From positions 1-41,291 of the IMG/VR virus record IMGVR_UViG_3300009509_000045: a stretch of 41,291 bases of DNA; one strand, 5' to 3'. Every line of letters begins with the position of its first letter. Within the stretch, counting starts at the first letter, position 1. Shown piece after piece: positions 37,988-41,291 of this stretch. Source of the DNA: a virus. The position numbers were made by a program, and so were the translations under genes. Under the pieces are notes generated by a model, which saw only the letters and a program-made list of their open reading frames with translations, was not told where the DNA came from and searched no databases.

Positions 37988-39310
37988 ATGTCCGACTCAC
38001 CTAAATTTACCGACGGATTATACGAGAACAGGAAAGAAGCTCTCGCAGTAATGAACGCTTTTAAAGGCGGTAAGGCTACGGCCAAGAAGCTATTAAACAA
38101 GTGGGAGAGAGAGGGAGACAAGGGGTACAAGTGGAGACAGGATAACTCTACCCTCTTTAACCAAACACGAAAGACCATCAAGACCGCTAACGGTATGATA
38201 TTCAGAAAAGACATATCGCTTATAGACCTAGACGCGGACTTTATGAAGCGTATAGAGGACATCGACGACGCGGACACTAACTTTAACGAGTTCGCTAAGG
38301 ATACCGAAGAGTCGAGCCTATGGGACGGTATCTCTTACGTTCTAGTGGACGTACCAAGACACGAGGGAGAGGTAGCAAGCCTAGCACAGCAAAAGGCGCT
38401 AGGTCTCGTCCCTTACTTCATCAAGTACGAAGCTAACCAAGTCCTTAACCGACGTATCGAGAACGGGAAGCTAATACAGATAACCCTAAAAGAGACAGTA
38501 ACGGAGTACGAGGGAAAGTTCAAGGAAAAAAGCGTAGAGCAAGAGCGCGTCTTATTCATCGGAGGGGGAGCGGTCTATAGAGACAATATCCTACAATACG
38601 AATGGACGAATAACCTATCGTATATCCCTATCGTACCGTTCTACTCCAATAAGGCCGGCTTTTTTGACGCTACGCCTAGATACCTAGACCTTGCAGAGCT
38701 TAACCTAAAGCATTATAACTATCAGTCTCAGCTAGATAAGACGCTCTTTATCGCCTCTAACCCTATACCGGTTATCTCAGGGGACATAGATAACGAAACG
38801 CAAGTAGACATCGGGGTAGATAAGGCCGTCAAGTTCGAGCGCGTCGGAGAGGGTAAGTTCGAGTGGGTAGAGTTCGCCGGCACGTCAGTAGACAAGCTAC
38901 AAGCGGAGATAAAGAACATAGAGGAGCGTATGTTATCTATCGGTATCTCTATCCTTACGCAAAAAGAGCAGACCGCTACGGAGGCGGGTATCACGTCGGC
39001 CGGAGAGACAAGCGACCTCTCTAGTATGGCCTCCTCTTTGGAGAAGAGTCTTAACCTCGCCTATTCGTATTGGTGCGACCTTATGGGTAAGCCGACCATA
39101 GGAGAGATAACGGTAAATAGAGACTTTACAGGTGTAGCACTATCTCCGGCAGAGGCGAAAATGTACCTCGAAATGTATCAGGCCGGCACTATCACGCTCG
39201 CGCAATTTTGGGACGAAATGGAGAAGAGAGAATTTTTAGGAGAGGTAGACAGAGAGCTAGCCTTAGCAGAGCTAGAAGCTCGTAACCAAAACACCGACCT
39301 ACTAGGGTAG
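37988..39310 (+). CDS. portal protein (DUF4055 family)
   Basis: 440 residues, forming the dodecameric DNA entry ring. The start FTDGLYENRKEALAVMNAFK and the following YKWRQDNSTLFNQTRKTI resemble the DUF4055 portal family, which often occurs with MuF proteins of this kind. The wing, stem and long helical C-terminal region (LNLAYSYWCDLMGKPTIGE) are in order. It is followed after 3 bases by the MuF gene. Confidence 0.85.
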   Translation: MSDSPKFTDGLYENRKEALAVMNAFKGGKATAKKLLNKWEREGDKGYKWRQDNSTLFNQTRKTIKTANGMIFRKDISLIDLDADFMKRIEDIDDADTNFNEFAKDTEESSLWDGISYVLVDVPRHEGEVASLAQQKALGLVPYFIKYEANQVLNRRIENGKLIQITLKETVTEYEGKFKEKSVEQERVLFIGGGAVYRDNILQYEWTNNLSYIPIVPFYSNKAGFFDATPRYLDLAELNLKHYNYQSQLDKTLFIASNPIPVISGDIDNETQVDIGVDKAVKFERVGEGKFEWVEFAGTSVDKLQAEIKNIEERMLSIGISILTQKEQTATEAGITSAGETSDLSSMASSLEKSLNLAYSYWCDLMGKPTIGEITVNRDFTGVALSPAEAKMYLEMYQAGTITLAQFWDEMEKREFLGEVDRELALAELEARNQNTDLLG

Positions 39311-39313
39311 TAA

Positions 39314-41291
39314 ATGTTAGACGCAGTAACAAAACTCTCTATGCTACAAGAGCGTTTCAAGTCCGGAACGCAAAAGATATACATAGACGCACTTAACGAA
39401 GCGCTTACGACCGTATACGGCAATTTAGAGCGCTTAGACGACCTTACGCAGATAAAGAGACAAGTAGCGCTAGAAAAGCTCTTAAATCAAGAGATAGACA
39501 CGCTATACGGTAAATTAATCGAGCCTATCCAAGAGGATATGCAAGAGTTCGCCAAGATAGAACACGAGAGTATCTTTGAAGCGCTAAACGGAGCTACGGG
39601 AGTAGGATACGCTTACGCCGGTCTACCTAGAGAGACTATGAAGCGTATTATCTCTATGGACGAGATACGCCTAGTAGGAGACAAGGCCTACACACTTAGG
39701 GAGCTATTCGATAATGCCAAGACCGCGCAGATTAATAGTTATAAGCAGATTATCGCCGGAGGTCTCGCCTCTAACATCGGATACAAGGCCATCACGCAAA
39801 AGGTAAAAGAGGCCGGAGCGAGAGCGACTACGAATATGGAGGCTATCATACATACGGCTATCTCTAGCGCTAGGGACGAAGCGGACGGCGTGGCCTATGA
39901 TGAATTTAGCGACGTAATAACCGGTTGGAAAAGCGTATCGGTACTAGACTCTAGGACGTCTTTGCTATGCGCCTCTATGGACGGGCGTATGTACTACAAG
40001 AAGCAAGGCTATCCGACCTACGACAAGATACCTAACCGCCCTCCTCGTCATTTTCGATGTAGAAGTAGGCTCGTAGCAGTAACGGACTTCAAGACGGACA
40101 CTACAAGAGCGCAGAACGGGGACACTAAAGGGCAGATAAGCGCTAAGACCAAGTTCGGGGAGTGGTTTAGCGGACAGAGCGATAGCTTTCAATTAAACTA
40201 TCTAGGCAAGGGACGCTACGACCTATACAAGACCGGAAAACTAGAGATAAAGGACTTCGTAGACATCAAGACCGGCGAGCTATTCACTATCGCGGAGATT
40301 AGAGAGAAGTTCTTAAACAAGCCGGTAGTACCTCCGAAAGAGAAGCCGGTAAAAGCGCCTACTAAGGCCAAAGATAACGACGTAAGGCCGGTTATAGACT
40401 TCGGCTTCGGTAAAGTGTATAACGACTATCTAAAAAAAGGTATGACCAGAGCGCTACAGGTCATAGACAAGCTAGAGAAGCCTAAAAACCTTATTACGGG
40501 TAACGGGTGGTATAACCACTACTCAAAGACTATCTCTACGCCAAAAGGCAAAGAGGGGGTATTCTTTCACGAGTACGGACACTTTATAGACAATATCCTA
40601 AATAAAGACAAGCATACCTTTTTCTTGTCTCATACAGCGCTAAAAGAAGCTAGCGAAGCGGACGCTAAACTACTAGGGCTTATTGACGACGGCAGTACGC
40701 ACCCGCAATTCTTTAGAGAAAAAAGAGACAAAACTCTAACCGCTCTTAGGGATAAGTGGTTTACCAAAAAGGACGTATTCTTTACGAGAGGGGTACGTAA
40801 GGGTATGAGAAAGGGATACAAGTACGAGCCGGAGTTCGACTACCATAGAGGCTTTAGCGACATTATAGACTCTATGACTAAGGGGAAGTTCTTTAACGAC
40901 TATTACGTAGCGGGACACGGCATAAGATATTACGCTAGCGTAGAAAACCAAATGACGGAGAACTTCGCTAACCTATTTAGAGCTTACGCGCATAAGGAGG
41001 GGTGGGAAGAGGCTAAGGCGCTATTTCCTAACCTTACGAAAGCATTTAGTGAGATAATGGACGGCATACGCCTAGAGGGGTTAGATGATGTACCGGACAA
41101 TATTAAGGATATTAGGGAGATATTCGACTATAAAAAGCTCTTTAATTTAAGCGAGGCCGACATAATAGACCTACGGCAGAGACATAGCCTAGAGAAGATA
41201 GTAGGCGACGACAAGATAGGGAACGCTCTATTAAATTGGACGCGAGAGGATTATACGGAGGTGCGTAAGCACTATCTAGGGGTAAGCAATA
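39314..41291 (+). CDS. MuF-type minor head protein fused to a metallopeptidase-like domain (5' part)
   Basis: Open from ATG 39314 to the window end (659 codons plus one base), completed by 1-143. Residues 1-190: helical portal-binding region. Residues about 205-260: MuF core, with SVLDSRTSLLCASMDGRMYY and PPRHFRCRSRLV. Residues 335-360: Lys/Pro linker. Residues about 370-570: HEYGH at 419-423 plus TENFANLF with Glu549, the HExxH ... E pattern of gluzincin peptidases such as the anthrax-lethal-factor-like group. MuF proteins enter the cell with the DNA, so the second domain may be an injected effector. Confidence 0.8.
   Translation, partial: MLDAVTKLSMLQERFKSGTQKIYIDALNEALTTVYGNLERLDDLTQIKRQVALEKLLNQEIDTLYGKLIEPIQEDMQEFAKIEHESIFEALNGATGVGYAYAGLPRETMKRIISMDEIRLVGDKAYTLRELFDNAKTAQINSYKQIIAGGLASNIGYKAITQKVKEAGARATTNMEAIIHTAISSARDEADGVAYDEFSDVITGWKSVSVLDSRTSLLCASMDGRMYYKKQGYPTYDKIPNRPPRHFRCRSRLVAVTDFKTDTTRAQNGDTKGQISAKTKFGEWFSGQSDSFQLNYLGKGRYDLYKTGKLEIKDFVDIKTGELFTIAEIREKFLNKPVVPPKEKPVKAPTKAKDNDVRPVIDFGFGKVYNDYLKKGMTRALQVIDKLEKPKNLITGNGWYNHYSKTISTPKGKEGVFFHEYGHFIDNILNKDKHTFFLSHTALKEASEADAKLLGLIDDGSTHPQFFREKRDKTLTALRDKWFTKKDVFFTRGVRKGMRKGYKYEPEFDYHRGFSDIIDSMTKGKFFNDYYVAGHGIRYYASVENQMTENFANLFRAYAHKEGWEEAKALFPNLTKAFSEIMDGIRLEGLDDVPDNIKDIREIFDYKKLFNLSEADIIDLRQRHSLEKIVGDDKIGNALLNWTREDYTEVRKHYLGVSN

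Overview
This window looks like the complete genome of a temperate siphovirus-type phage, opened inside a gene. No bacterial gene is present. A coding frame running off the right end (39314-41291) continues in the same frame at base 1 and stops at 141-143, so the sequence very likely closes into a 41,291 bp circle, or is circularly permuted. The host cannot be read directly. AGA/CTA/ATA-rich codon use and the apparent total absence of GATC and CATG (both common restriction sites in Campylobacterota) make a campylobacterotan host my best guess; this is inference.

Layout, following the circle. (1) Packaging and head, + strand: TerS 35950, TerL 36567, portal 37988, MuF-type minor head protein fused to a metallopeptidase-like domain 39314 to 143. 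(2) An antisense block, - strand, 172-2958: ten small unknown proteins under two near-identical TTGACA promoters with a palindromic spacer. (3) Late structural operon, + strand: scaffold 3154, capsid 3911, connectors 4984-6943, tail tube 7040, tail chaperone with a lambda-type -1 frameshift 8090-8880, tape measure 8926, tail tip and fibres 12354-18701 including an AT-rich four-LamG protein. (4) Lysis, 19083-20580: small membrane proteins, nested Rz/Rz1-type spanins, GH108-type muramidase. (5) Integration: putative attP with GGGTAGA arm sites 20703-20968 and a tyrosine integrase 20986. (6) Leftward operon, - strand, 26679 to 22052: Sak/Rad52-like annealing protein, Gp157-like protein, HNH nuclease, excisionase-like protein, YopX-like protein. 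(7) Immunity region 26680-28500: CI/LexA-like repressor, Cro-like protein, shared GTAC-N5-GTAC operators. (8) Rightward early operon 28065-35957: HTH and RHH-like regulators, a structured leader, a DnaB-like helicase apparently split into two genes, SSB, DUF3310, HNH, DUF1064 and a metallophosphoesterase, running into the terminase genes.

The genes suggest a lambda-like logic: the repressor shuts leftward and rightward early promoters through common operators; the rightward operon makes replication proteins and regulators; late genes are then read from a family of promoters I propose here (TAACCGCAA, 19 bases, -10 hexamer), placed before scaffold, tail tube, tape measure and portal. No tRNA, rRNA, CRISPR array or insertion sequence was seen.
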